A DNA stretch of 12,246 nt from Lachnospiraceae bacterium. Its GTDB lineage: Bacteria; Bacillota; Clostridia; Lachnospirales; Lachnospiraceae. The notes beneath the pieces were generated by a model, which saw nothing but the letters and a program-made list of their open reading frames with translations, was not told the origin of the DNA and made no database searches. The stretch is taken from assembly GCA_004552595.1 (NCBI GenBank), contig SFNX01000102.1:1-12246 (forward strand), written 5' to 3'. Below are positions 1 to 6,752 of the stretch, piece after piece (positions within the stretch are counted from its first letter, which is position 1; every line of letters starts with the position of its first letter). A program made the position numbers and the translations under genes.

Positions 1-10
1 CTCTTTTTTT

Positions 11-16
11 CTCCTT
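11..16 (-). promoter_or_regulatory. Ribosome binding site of a gene beyond the left edge
   Basis: The minus strand reads AAGGAG here, followed by ten purine-rich bases up to the window edge with no start codon. A start codon is therefore expected at or just past the edge. It lies 31 bp downstream of the stop of the small peptide gene on the same strand, so the two are probably co-transcribed. The identity of the next gene cannot be seen. Confidence 0.6.
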
Positions 17-47
17 ATAGATATCGTGGACAATTATATTCGATTAT

Positions 48-146
48 TTATGGACAGGCAATACCGTCAGTAATAGGGCAAAAGTCGGTGGCTTTAACAT
101 TATACTGCATTATTGCGATACGTATTCTTTGAATTAATGTACGCAT
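48..146 (-). CDS. 32-residue Cys-containing small peptide (possible modified or signalling peptide precursor)
   Basis: A 32-codon ORF starts at ATG (complement 144-146) and ends at TAA (complement 48-50). It is preceded by a strong Shine-Dalgarno, AAAGGAG, with about 9 bases to the start. The N-terminal half is basic and amphipathic, beginning MRTLIQRIRIAIMQYN. The C-terminal half has two Cys-Pro pairs and ends in DFCPITDGIACP, with Thr residues at three- and five-residue distances from the cysteines. I do not recognise the family. The leader-like N-terminus plus a short Cys/Thr-rich tail is the general layout of ribosomally made, modified peptides and of cyclic signalling peptides, but that is inference. 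The Shine-Dalgarno of another same-strand gene follows within 31 bp. The upstream metallophosphoesterase ends 83 bp away with no hairpin terminator between, so read-through from it is possible. Confidence 0.55.
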   Translation of the reverse strand: MRTLIQRIRIAIMQYNVKATDFCPITDGIACP

Positions 147-229
147 TGTTTTGTCTCCTTTCATTTTTTTATTTATAAATTAAATATGGAATAAAAAATA
201 ATGAAAAGAATAAAATACAGTATATAAAA

Positions 230-1213
230 TCAGAAAAAAATTATGGATTCCCGAACATGTTTATATAAACACTTAGTTCCATCATTTCCCCGAACTAAAA
301 TATCATAACTTGGCTCGTCTTGTTGTTCAAAAGTTCCATATGCATCAATAATGCTGATACGCCCTTCAATTGTTTCATTATCGATGTTGAATTTTACCAA
401 ATCACCAATGAGATAACGAGGACATCCAAGAGTTGAAGCAGGTACATTATCTCCAAGTTTAATAATTTGTTTATATAAAAGGTTGTCTTTTTCTGTAAGA
501 TTTTTATTGTCATGATAATGTCCAAAATACCATTTTTTATATGATAGTTTTTGGCGAATTGTTTCAAGGTAATCTGTTAAGGCATCATGCTTAAATAATC
601 TGTGTCGTTCATTTTCTAATAGATCTTGGACAGAAGATGGTGCGCAGTGAGATATTATAAAATCTACAGTACAATTTACAGATTCAAGATTTTTAATACC
701 TTCATCCATTTCTTCCTGAGTAGGAAGTTCTTCTTTCCACCAAGATAAGTGATTTATTCTATAAGGCTCCCAATCTCTATCGAGTTGTTTCTTCTTTTCA
801 TGGTATAAAGGGTCGCCAAGTTCCAATATTCCGCCAGAAATGTCATGACTCCTAGCACCTCCAAACGTGAAGAAGGTATAATCATCTATATTAAATACTT
901 GGCCGCGCATGAGATGAATGACAGAGTCTCGTATTTTATGTATTTTACCGCCATTCCATTCTTCTATAGGATATGAGTTCAGCCTATCGAAATTCTCATG
1001 ATTTCCATCTACAAATAATGTTGTAAATGATCTGGCATCAAGTTCATCAAGAATATGATTCTCTGATCTGAGTGTCGCATCTGTGCTAAAGATTCCACCA
1101 AAATCACCGCATATTATTACGAAGTCATCTTTAGTAAGAGACTTCTGATCTGGAAAGTTTTTCATGCTAAATTTTGAAAAATCTTGATGGCAATCGCCAG
1201 TAACGTATATCAT
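230..1213 (-). CDS. Calcineurin-like metallophosphoesterase with C-terminal small-barrel extension
   Basis: The product has 327 residues, predicted soluble and cytoplasmic. The two-metal phosphoesterase signature is complete in order: GDCH at residues 6-9 (Asp7, His9), GDFGG at 36-40, GNHE at 70-73, SHC with His189, and GHYH at 231-234 (His232, His234). These residues bind the dinuclear metal centre that hydrolyses phosphomono- or phosphodiesters; the substrate is not predictable. After about residue 262 there is an extra region that includes LIGDLVKFNI and ends near LYKHVRESIIFF, beta-rich and resembling a small SH3/KOW-like barrel. The start is supported by AAAGGAG five bases upstream of ATG and by a promoter at complement 1238-1266. 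It is transcribed away from the integrase remnant and towards the small peptide gene. It may belong to the same accessory region. Confidence 0.88.
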   Translation of the reverse strand: MIYVTGDCHQDFSKFSMKNFPDQKSLTKDDFVIICGDFGGIFSTDATLRSENHILDELDARSFTTLFVDGNHENFDRLNSYPIEEWNGGKIHKIRDSVIHLMRGQVFNIDDYTFFTFGGARSHDISGGILELGDPLYHEKKKQLDRDWEPYRINHLSWWKEELPTQEEMDEGIKNLESVNCTVDFIISHCAPSSVQDLLENERHRLFKHDALTDYLETIRQKLSYKKWYFGHYHDNKNLTEKDNLLYKQIIKLGDNVPASTLGCPRYLIGDLVKFNIDNETIEGRISIIDAYGTFEQQDEPSYDILVRGNDGTKCLYKHVRESIIFF

Positions 1214-1237
1214 AGAAACTCCTTTATAACTACAATA

Positions 1238-1266
1238 AGTATAGTAAAAATAGTGTGTTAATACAA
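1238..1266 (-). promoter_or_regulatory. Promoter of the metallophosphoesterase gene
   Basis: On the minus strand TTGTAT (complement 1261-1266) is followed by exactly 17 bases and then TATACT (complement 1238-1243). Initiation would fall near 1231, about 18 bases before the ATG at 1213. It matches a vegetative sigma-A promoter. Confidence 0.55.
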
Positions 1267-1269
1267 TAA

Positions 1270-1505
1270 ACTTGCAGTGAACAGAATGTAAATGATGCTA
1301 TTAAAAGAATTATTAATGCGTATAATACAGAGGAAGAAATTCTAGCGAAAAAGAAAATAGAAATCCTCTTATTATTCCTCACTTTTCGTGTCATCATTTA
1401 CGTCATAAATTCTGTACAAGGTATTGTGAGAATGAAGCTACGAATAAATTACAGATTTATATTTTGTGGCAGTCAATGATAGAGTTAGATGTCTTTTTTA
1501 TGTGA
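1270..1505 (+). pseudogene. Decayed C-terminal remnant of a Tn916-type tyrosine integrase
   Basis: Two reading frames together give the C-terminal part of a conjugative-element tyrosine recombinase. The first frame (from about 1279) encodes NVNDAIKRIINAYNTEEE. The frame then shifts by two near 1340-1355, and the second reads IPHFSCHHLRHKFCTRYCEN, which carries the HxxR box of the integrase catalytic domain. In intact relatives this is followed by a helix and a GH motif, then the nucleophilic Tyr. Here the sequence drifts and stops at a TGA at 1503-1505 with no recognisable Tyr segment. Everything N-terminal is gone. An integrative element of the Tn916/ICE kind was probably once inserted here. 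The gene order around it is accessory, consistent with a relic mobile-element end. Confidence 0.72.
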
Positions 1506-1534
1506 TTGACTATTAATTAAATGGATAATATAAT
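1506..1534 (+). promoter_or_regulatory. Sigma-A promoter of the two-gene nucleotidyltransferase cassette
   Basis: TTGACT (1506-1511), 17 bases, then a perfect TATAAT (1529-1534). Predicted initiation is near 1541, giving a leader of about 34 bases. The spacer holds the palindrome TTAATTAA (1513-1520), which could be an autoregulatory site but is too short and AT-rich to be convincing. Confidence 0.7.
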
Positions 1535-1574
1535 AACATACAAGAAATTGAAAAACGAATAATGTAGGTTAACG

Positions 1575-2255
1575 ATGAACAAGACTTCTGATATTTTAAC
1601 AAAACAATATATAAAGCTATGTAATGAAAGGGATTTGCTCACAAAGGAATGTGATGATTTACCCGTTGGTTCAATACAACAAAAAAAGATAAAAAACGGA
1701 GTGTATTTTTATCGTCAGTATAGAGAAGGTACAACTGTTAAAACTGTATTTGTACCAGGAGACCAGCTTACAGAAGTTAGTAAGAGTATTAAAAGACGTA
1801 AAGAAATAGAAAAAAGACTTAAAGAAATAAATACAGAAATTAGCCAGTTAATAAAGGCTTTAGGATCTGAAATTCATGGCATACCAGAGTTTAAAGATTA
1901 TAAGCCGGTTAAGAATGTTGACTATAAGGACTATACAATGTATATGTCGCATCTGGCTCATGAGATAAAACGACTAGGAAAAGAAGAATTTGTGATTGAA
2001 TATAGTGGTATTAAAGAAAGTGGAGTGAGAGCTAGATATTTAAAAGCATTAATTAATTACTTAACCAAAAAGGAAAATACTAAAGCATATGCTTCAGCCA
2101 ATATCGTTTTAGATCCACTGACATATCAGATGTATTTTACTTATGGTAAGAAGGATATTCTTGAATCGAGAATTGAAAAGGCAGTTCCCGAATTCTTAAT
2201 GCAGGGATTACTTATTACGAACATACAGGAGGCAGTAGGTGGCACACTCAGTTGA
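1575..2255 (+). CDS. Coiled-coil protein, first gene of a putative toxin-antitoxin-like pair
   Basis: The product has 226 residues. Residues 1-60 contain LPVGSIQQKKIKNGVYFYRQ, a short beta-hairpin-like segment resembling a DUF6788-type domain (family recall, not searched). Residues 65-97 are strongly charged and heptad-like (KRRKEIEKRLKEINTEISQL), suggesting a coiled coil that could mediate partner binding. The rest is mixed alpha/beta without motifs I recognise. There is no signal peptide or membrane segment. The ribosome site is weak (TAGG, six bases from ATG), while the promoter 40 bp upstream is strong. Its last 17 bases overlap the start of the nucleotidyltransferase gene, so the two are translationally coupled and likely act together. 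By analogy with other nucleotidyltransferase systems it could be the neutralising or targeting partner, but no function is established by the sequence. Confidence 0.75.
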   Translation: MNKTSDILTKQYIKLCNERDLLTKECDDLPVGSIQQKKIKNGVYFYRQYREGTTVKTVFVPGDQLTEVSKSIKRRKEIEKRLKEINTEISQLIKALGSEIHGIPEFKDYKPVKNVDYKDYTMYMSHLAHEIKRLGKEEFVIEYSGIKESGVRARYLKALINYLTKKENTKAYASANIVLDPLTYQMYFTYGKKDILESRIEKAVPEFLMQGLLITNIQEAVGGTLS

Positions 2256-2796
2256 AATACCGTATTTAGACAAAGAGAATATTGAAATATATCTTAATGA
2301 TTTAGCTACAGAAATTGAAAAAGCAAAAATAGGAAAGCATAGCATTCTTATTGTAGGCGGTGCTGCAATGGCACTTAAATATGAAGATGAAAGATCAACA
2401 GTAGATATAGATATTTGTTTTAGAGAACAGAACAAACTTTACTCATGCTGTGAAGTAATTGCTAAAAACTATAATCTTCCAGAAGATTGGATTAATGCAG
2501 ATGTAATGCACTCAGATTCATTTTCTTATAAGTTGTTTGATAATGCTATTTTATATAAAACAATAGGTGATTATTTAGACATATATGTTGTTGATGATAT
2601 TGATTTATATTGTATGAAAATAGTTGGACTGAGACCAAAGGATGTTGAGGATATGAATTCGATTGCTCCAAAGCTCAAAGTAAAGGGAGTAACAGTTGAG
2701 GATATAGAGAACAACTTTGAGCGATTATATGGTAGCAAATATCACCTTATAAATGATGAAATGAAGCTGATGTATGTTAATATGCAGCTAAGCTAA
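2239..2796 (+). CDS. AbiEii/DUF6036-like nucleotidyltransferase (putative toxin)
   Basis: The product has 185 residues with the minimal nucleotidyltransferase pattern: VGGAAMAL at residues 39-46, then RSTVDIDI at 52-59 giving the metal-binding DxD (Asp56, Asp58). A third acidic position lies in YLDIYVV (Asp114). Further on are Lys127 and RPKDVEDM (132-139), matching the downstream Lys and the Arg/Asp pattern of AbiEii-like proteins. Such enzymes transfer nucleotides to RNA or protein and often serve as toxins in abortive-infection or type IV-like modules. The start is GTG at 2239, chosen because AGGAGG (2227-2232) stands six bases upstream and the protein aligns from there. It overlaps the preceding gene by 17 bp, the mark of coupled translation. 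At 185 residues it is shorter than classical AbiEii proteins (about 300), fitting the compact DUF6036 type. The exact family is recalled, not searched. Confidence 0.78.
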   Translation: MAHSVEIPYLDKENIEIYLNDLATEIEKAKIGKHSILIVGGAAMALKYEDERSTVDIDICFREQNKLYSCCEVIAKNYNLPEDWINADVMHSDSFSYKLFDNAILYKTIGDYLDIYVVDDIDLYCMKIVGLRPKDVEDMNSIAPKLKVKGVTVEDIENNFERLYGSKYHLINDEMKLMYVNMQLS

Positions 2797-2842
2797 AAAC
2801 CATAAAATAGTTGGCACATATAATAGGAAGTAATAAGTTAAA

Positions 2843-2872
2843 TTATCAGGCCTATTGCATATATGTTATAAT
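2843..2872 (+). promoter_or_regulatory. Extended -10 promoter of the sugar isomerase gene
   Basis: TTATCA (2843-2848), 18 bases, then TATAAT (2867-2872) preceded by TG at 2864-2865 (extended -10). The transcript would start near 2879 and carry an 80-base leader. The leader contains a weak hairpin (ATTCG 2904-2908 with CGAAT 2915-2919) followed by five T. Confidence 0.6.
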
Positions 2873-2942
2873 GGCTATTTAGGACTAAAATCATATATCC
2901 GTGATTCGGGTAATCGAATTTTTGAAAGGAGATTACTCGAAA

Positions 2943-2966
2943 ATGAAAGGAATAAATTGTGGATAA
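2943..2966 (+). other. Seven-codon upstream ORF overlapping the isomerase start
   Basis: ATG at 2943 has its own Shine-Dalgarno (AAAGGAGA, 2925-2932) and encodes MKGINCG before TAA at 2964-2966. The stop falls just inside the out-of-frame isomerase gene, whose GTG start is at 2959. Its own sequence GAAAGGA (2945-2951) is the ribosome site for that GTG. This would couple the two translations. Alternatively the peptide is not made and only the downstream site matters. Confidence 0.4.
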
Positions 2967-4158
2967 AAAATATCAGCTTAATTCAATAGAAAATATAGAA
3001 TTTCAAAAGTCATTAAGAGAAGAATTATTAATGTTTGGTTATTTGGGAGATGACGGAACACCTTGGATTGACAGACCAAGAGAAACTTGGATAACATGCA
3101 GAATGGCACATGTATACAGTATTGGTAAAATGCTTGGATATGATGGATGCGCTGAACTTGCCGCTAAGGCGATAAAGGGAATCAGTAATGAACTTTACGA
3201 TAAAAAATCATCAGGATGGTATGCAGGTCTTAACGCAAATGGAGAAATACTTCCTGATAAGCAGTGTTACGCTCACGCATTCGTAATTCTTGCAGGAACA
3301 TCGGCATATTTGGCAGATATTGACGGTGCTAAAGAATTACTTGATAAAGCCTTAGAAGTATTTGATGATAAATTCTTTAATGAAAAAGAAGGACTTGCTG
3401 TTGATACATGGAATACAGAATTTACTGAGCTTAGCAGTTACAGAGGACTTAATGCAAATATGCATACGGTCGAAGCATTTCTTGCAGCAGCTGATGCATT
3501 GTCAGATGAAAAGTACAGAGTCAGAGCAGGAAGAATAATAGATAGTGTAATATCCTGGGCTAAGAATAATAGCTGGCGTATTCCCGAACATTTTAAAAGC
3601 GACTGGACACCGGATTTAGAATATAATATTGATAATAAAACTGATCAGTTTAAGCCTTATGGTGCTACTCCGGGACATGGAATTGAATGGGCAAGGCTTA
3701 TTGTACAGTGGGCAATGTCTACTGAAACTGATGATAAGGATTCTATAAATAAATATATTGATGCCGCTAAAAATCTATATAATACTGCTGTTAATGATTC
3801 ATGGTGCAAAAATGGCGAGCCGGGAATTGCGTACACTACTGACTGGGATGGAAATCCTGTTGTAACGGACAGAATGCACTGGACTCTTGCGGAAGCAATT
3901 AATACGTCAGCCGTTTTATATAATGTTACAAAAGATACAAAGTATTGCGATGATTATTCTATGTTTATTGAGTATCTTGATAAGTATGTACATGATAAGA
4001 AAAATGGATCCTGGTTTCATCAGCTTGATGAGCATAATAAATTAATCGGTACAGTATGGCCGGGAAAAGCTGATTTATATCATGCGTTTCAATCAACACT
4101 CATTCCGTATAGTGATGTATCAGTTTCAATAGCAAAGGCTGTAAAAACGAGCAATTAG
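2959..4158 (+). CDS. AGE-family aldose-ketose isomerase (YihS/mannose isomerase-like)
   Basis: The product has 399 residues, cytoplasmic, close to the 413-residue length of YihS. It belongs to the N-acylglucosamine 2-epimerase superfamily, an (alpha/alpha)6 barrel that interconverts aldoses and ketoses such as mannose and fructose. Recognisable blocks are RETWITCRMAH (41-51), YRGLNANMH (161-169), FKPYGATPGH (231-240), DRMHWTLAEA (304-313) and WPGKADLYH (367-375). The positions of Arg48, His169, His240 and His375 reproduce the spacing of Arg55, His176, His248 and His383 of Salmonella YihS (from memory), so the active site appears intact. Whether it prefers mannose, lyxose or sulfoquinovose is not decided; no sulfoquinovose genes are nearby. 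The start is GTG, supported by GAAAGGA seven bases upstream; an ATG at 2943 is out of frame. It ends tail to tail with the methyltransferase gene, overlapping by 4 bp. Confidence 0.88.
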   Translation: MDKKYQLNSIENIEFQKSLREELLMFGYLGDDGTPWIDRPRETWITCRMAHVYSIGKMLGYDGCAELAAKAIKGISNELYDKKSSGWYAGLNANGEILPDKQCYAHAFVILAGTSAYLADIDGAKELLDKALEVFDDKFFNEKEGLAVDTWNTEFTELSSYRGLNANMHTVEAFLAAADALSDEKYRVRAGRIIDSVISWAKNNSWRIPEHFKSDWTPDLEYNIDNKTDQFKPYGATPGHGIEWARLIVQWAMSTETDDKDSINKYIDAAKNLYNTAVNDSWCKNGEPGIAYTTDWDGNPVVTDRMHWTLAEAINTSAVLYNVTKDTKYCDDYSMFIEYLDKYVHDKKNGSWFHQLDEHNKLIGTVWPGKADLYHAFQSTLIPYSDVSVSIAKAVKTSN

Positions 4159-4961
4159 CATAATTCAAAGAACGCTACGGCACTTGCAGCGGCGACGTTT
4201 AGAGAATCGATTCCTTCTCTCATTGGGATTTTGATTGTATAGTCGCACATTGAAACCGTTTCAGGCTTTAATCCGTTGCCTTCGTTACCAAGAATTATAG
4301 CGAGTTTTTCTTCGCTCTTAGGAGCAGGGTCACTAACGGATATAGAACGATTTGTAAGTGCCATGGCAGCAGTTTTAAACCCGAGAGATTTTACCTCATC
4401 GTATACTTTTTCACTAATTGTCCATGGGATGTTGAATACGGTCCCCATGCTTACTCTTGCAGCACGTCTGTATAAAGGGTCAGCGCAGGCAGGAGTTAAT
4501 AAAACAGCGTCGACATTTAATGCTGCGGCATTTCTGAAAATTGCACCTAGATTTGTCGGGTTCACGACATCCTCTAATATGGCAATCCTTGTTGCCCCGG
4601 TGCATATATCAGCAACCGATGGGAGCGGTTTCCTACGCATGCATGCAAGCATGCCATTTGTAAGTTTGTATCCTGTAAGCTTCGTTAATACATCAAATTC
4701 AGCCATATATACAGGTGCGTTTTCAATATCGTTAAGTATATCAGATACTTCGGCGTTCTTATTTTCTATGTGGCTTGATTCAACCAGTACAGATATTGGT
4801 TTATATCCGGCATCGATTGCACGTTTAATTACTTTAGGACTTTCTGCGATAAAAATACCCTCTTCAGGTTCATAGTAATGAAGCAACTGCACTTCTGAGC
4901 GCAAATTATACACATCAAGTTGAGGACAACTTAAATCAGTTATTTTTATTATTTCATTCAT
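4155..4961 (-). CDS. TrmH/SpoU-family RNA 2'-O-methyltransferase
   Basis: The product has 268 residues. It transfers a methyl group from S-adenosylmethionine to a ribose 2'-OH in rRNA or tRNA, using the knotted SPOUT fold. All three SpoU motifs are present: NPTNLGAIFRNA (134-145, catalytic Arg143), IILGNEGNGL (222-231) and IPMREGIDSLNVAAASAVAF (245-264). The N-terminal 115 residues form the substrate-binding part, with GIFIAESPKVIKRAIDAGY (35-53) typical of TrmH-like 23S rRNA enzymes. The exact target nucleotide cannot be read. I chose ATG at 4961 rather than the longer ORF from 4994 because TAAGGA (complement 4969-4974) lies seven bases upstream of it and the family begins there; the extra 11 codons would be leader. 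The gene is convergent with the isomerase gene and divergent from the chemoreceptor gene. No shared terminator is visible at the 4-bp overlap. Confidence 0.9.
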   Translation of the reverse strand: MNEIIKITDLSCPQLDVYNLRSEVQLLHYYEPEEGIFIAESPKVIKRAIDAGYKPISVLVESSHIENKNAEVSDILNDIENAPVYMAEFDVLTKLTGYKLTNGMLACMRRKPLPSVADICTGATRIAILEDVVNPTNLGAIFRNAAALNVDAVLLTPACADPLYRRAARVSMGTVFNIPWTISEKVYDEVKSLGFKTAAMALTNRSISVSDPAPKSEEKLAIILGNEGNGLKPETVSMCDYTIKIPMREGIDSLNVAAASAVAFFELC

Positions 4962-5074
4962 TTTATTTTCCTTATAAATTAGTGTTGTTAACAATAATTA
5001 TAATTAAATATATTTTTAAACACCATAATCAATCATATTATAAGTATTTAATATAAGAAAAATAGCAAAAAATA

Positions 5075-5103
5075 TTGTAATTCAGCGGTATTTATGCCAT
5101 TAT
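5075..5103 (+). promoter_or_regulatory. Promoter of the chemoreceptor gene
   Basis: TTGTAA (5075-5080), 17 bases, CATTAT (5098-5103), with an extended -10 TGC directly before it. Initiation is expected near 5110, giving a leader of about 57 bases. I do not see a convincing flagellar sigma-28 promoter in the 172-bp divergent gap; the remainder is very AT-rich and includes the palindrome TTGTTAACAA (4985-4994). Confidence 0.5.
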
Positions 5104-5166
5104 GTAAACTGAAAGCGAAGTTCAATTTGCATATTAAGCACATTAATATCGAAGGAAAAGTGGATT

Positions 5167-6567
5167 ATGAAGAAAAAGAAAAGTCTTAACAGAAAAATTG
5201 TTGGTATGCTTATAATTATGGGATTAGTGTCATTGCTGATCACATATGCAAATGTAAGTGCGTTGAAATTGATTAGTCAGTTTAATAATGACATCTCAAC
5301 AGCGTTTACTAATTATGAAGAAGCAGTAAAGCTTAGTGACGAGAAGGCCATTGAGCAGGCAAAGGCTGATGTTGATTATTTGCTGCATCACAGCAATACA
5401 AGAATTGACGGTACATATAAGTTCGATTATGCGCTTATATTTGTTAATGCACTAATTATTGTCAGAAAGACGATTGTGCGTCCGGCGCAGCATGCTAAGA
5501 AGGACCTTGATGAAATCATTGAGGGAATTGAATCGGGAAAGGGCGATTTGACATTACGTGTCTTTGACAAGACAGGAGATGAAATCGGACAGCTTGCAGG
5601 CGGAATTAATAAATTCATTGAAGTGTTGCAGGAACTGATGGTTAAGATTCAGAATGCTTCTGAGAATATGAATGAGTCGGTTTATTTAGTAAGGGAAGAG
5701 GCTGAGTCATCAAATGTAAATGCTACGAATGTAAGCGCAACTTCAGAGCAGCTTGCCGCATCAATGGAAGAGGTATCTGCTTCATTATATGAACTGACAC
5801 GAAACTGTTCACTTATGCTTGAGAAAATATCCGAAATTAACGAGAGTGCGGTTTCATCAGCAGAGCGTATGAATGAAGTCAAACTTAATGCTCAGAACAG
5901 ATACACAGAGGCTGTTTATGCCAAAGAAAAGACTGTTTCAACATTTGAAGGAATTCAGAAGAACGTTGTTGAAGCCGTTGAAGCATCAAAGTCGGTTAAT
6001 CAGATTAAAGATTTAACGGATAATATTTTAAGCATCGCTTCACAGACAAATCTTCTTGCATTGAATGCAAGTATAGAAGCAGCAAGAGCCGGAGAGGCAG
6101 GAAAAGGATTCGCAGTTGTTGCAGATGAAATCAGACAGCTTGCAGATGACTCAAGAGAAACGGCTAACCGAATCCAGGAAATCAGCGGAATGGTTATTGA
6201 AGCGGTTTCGGATCTTGCGGGAAATGCAAAAGAGATGATTCGTTTCGTAGATGAAGAGGTTGTCAATGAATACGATAACTTCGTTAAAATAATTGAGAAT
6301 TATGAGGCTGATTCAGAGGAGGCAAACTCTACATTCAGTGAATTTGCCACTATGTCAGGAGAGAGTGTAAAGACAATGACTGACATGAATGAAGGAATCA
6401 ACAATATTTCAGTAACGATAGAAGAGTCAGCAAAGGGAGTATCAAATGTTGCAGAGGAGATTTCACAGCTAGTAAGTGCTATTTCTTCTATTTCCGTTCA
6501 GGCAGGAGAAAACAAGAATATTTCAGACGGATTATCAGGAGAAGTATCTAAATTTGAGAAGATGTAA
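5167..6567 (+). CDS. Methyl-accepting chemotaxis protein with short sensory domain
   Basis: The product has 466 residues. Membrane segment 1 spans about 10-32, a short extracytoplasmic region about 33-86, and a second hydrophobic stretch about 88-104. A HAMP-like linker follows at roughly 101-157 (GKGDLTLRVFDKTGDEIGQL), then the long coiled-coil signalling domain to the C-terminus. The hairpin tip that contacts CheW and CheA is unmistakable: ASQTNLLALNASIEAARAGE (291-310) followed by GKGFAVVADEIRQLA (312-326). It senses an extracellular ligand and controls CheA kinase. The sensory part is only about 55 residues, and membrane segment 2 has just 12 uninterrupted apolar residues before Arg100-Lys101, short for a span. 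There is no C-terminal CheR-tethering pentapeptide. The start is supported by GAAGGA ten bases upstream. No other chemotaxis gene is adjacent, so it is an orphan receptor. Confidence 0.9.
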   Translation: MKKKKSLNRKIVGMLIIMGLVSLLITYANVSALKLISQFNNDISTAFTNYEEAVKLSDEKAIEQAKADVDYLLHHSNTRIDGTYKFDYALIFVNALIIVRKTIVRPAQHAKKDLDEIIEGIESGKGDLTLRVFDKTGDEIGQLAGGINKFIEVLQELMVKIQNASENMNESVYLVREEAESSNVNATNVSATSEQLAASMEEVSASLYELTRNCSLMLEKISEINESAVSSAERMNEVKLNAQNRYTEAVYAKEKTVSTFEGIQKNVVEAVEASKSVNQIKDLTDNILSIASQTNLLALNASIEAARAGEAGKGFAVVADEIRQLADDSRETANRIQEISGMVIEAVSDLAGNAKEMIRFVDEEVVNEYDNFVKIIENYEADSEEANSTFSEFATMSGESVKTMTDMNEGINNISVTIEESAKGVSNVAEEISQLVSAISSISVQAGENKNISDGLSGEVSKFEKM

Positions 6568-6595
6568 ATAGTTCACAAAAATATCACAGATTCTA

Positions 6596-6622
6596 TTAGC
6601 ACTCACCGTTGACAAGTGCTAA
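6596..6622 (+). promoter_or_regulatory. CIRCE operator (HrcA site)
   Basis: The left arm is TTAGCACTC (6596-6604), a 9-base spacer follows (6605-6613), and the right arm is AAGTGCTAA (6614-6622). Compared with the classical CIRCE inverted repeat, only the first base of the right arm differs (A for G). The spacer and the first arm base form the -35 hexamer TTGACA of the hsp20 promoter, so bound HrcA repressor would block RNA polymerase directly. Confidence 0.93.
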
Positions 6623-6637
6623 CAAAAGGTATATAAC
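6609..6637 (+). promoter_or_regulatory. Sigma-A promoter of hsp20 overlapping CIRCE
   Basis: A perfect TTGACA (6609-6614), 17 bases, TATAAC (6632-6637). Initiation is expected near 6644, giving a leader of about 109 bases before hsp20. The leader has a hairpin with arms GAAACA (6658-6663) and TGTTTC (6673-6678) around a pyrimidine/purine loop. It does not cover the ribosome site. Confidence 0.88.
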
Positions 6638-6752
6638 ATAGTCAGAACAAAAGAAAAGAAACATTTCTAGAGTGTTTCCAAACATCCAGGTTCAAAGTTA
6701 CATATTAGCAAGGTTGTTATATTAGTTTATTTAGAGAAAGGAAGGATGACCT

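Noticed and set aside
2904..2923. Attenuator or terminator in the isomerase leader
   Set aside because: The stem is only 5 bp and AT-rich; the T-run is short. Too weak to call as a terminator.
4276..4875. 199-codon open frame on the plus strand
   Set aside because: It lies wholly antisense to the methyltransferase gene, has no ribosome site and no protein motif; it is a codon-bias shadow.
4962..4994. Longer N-terminus for the methyltransferase (start at 4994)
   Set aside because: The extra 11 codons have no ribosome site, contain the Shine-Dalgarno of the ATG at 4961, and are not typical of the family.
5427..6266. Three minus-strand ORFs inside the chemoreceptor gene
   Set aside because: Antisense shadows of a clear coding region, Ser/Ala-rich as expected, without ribosome sites.
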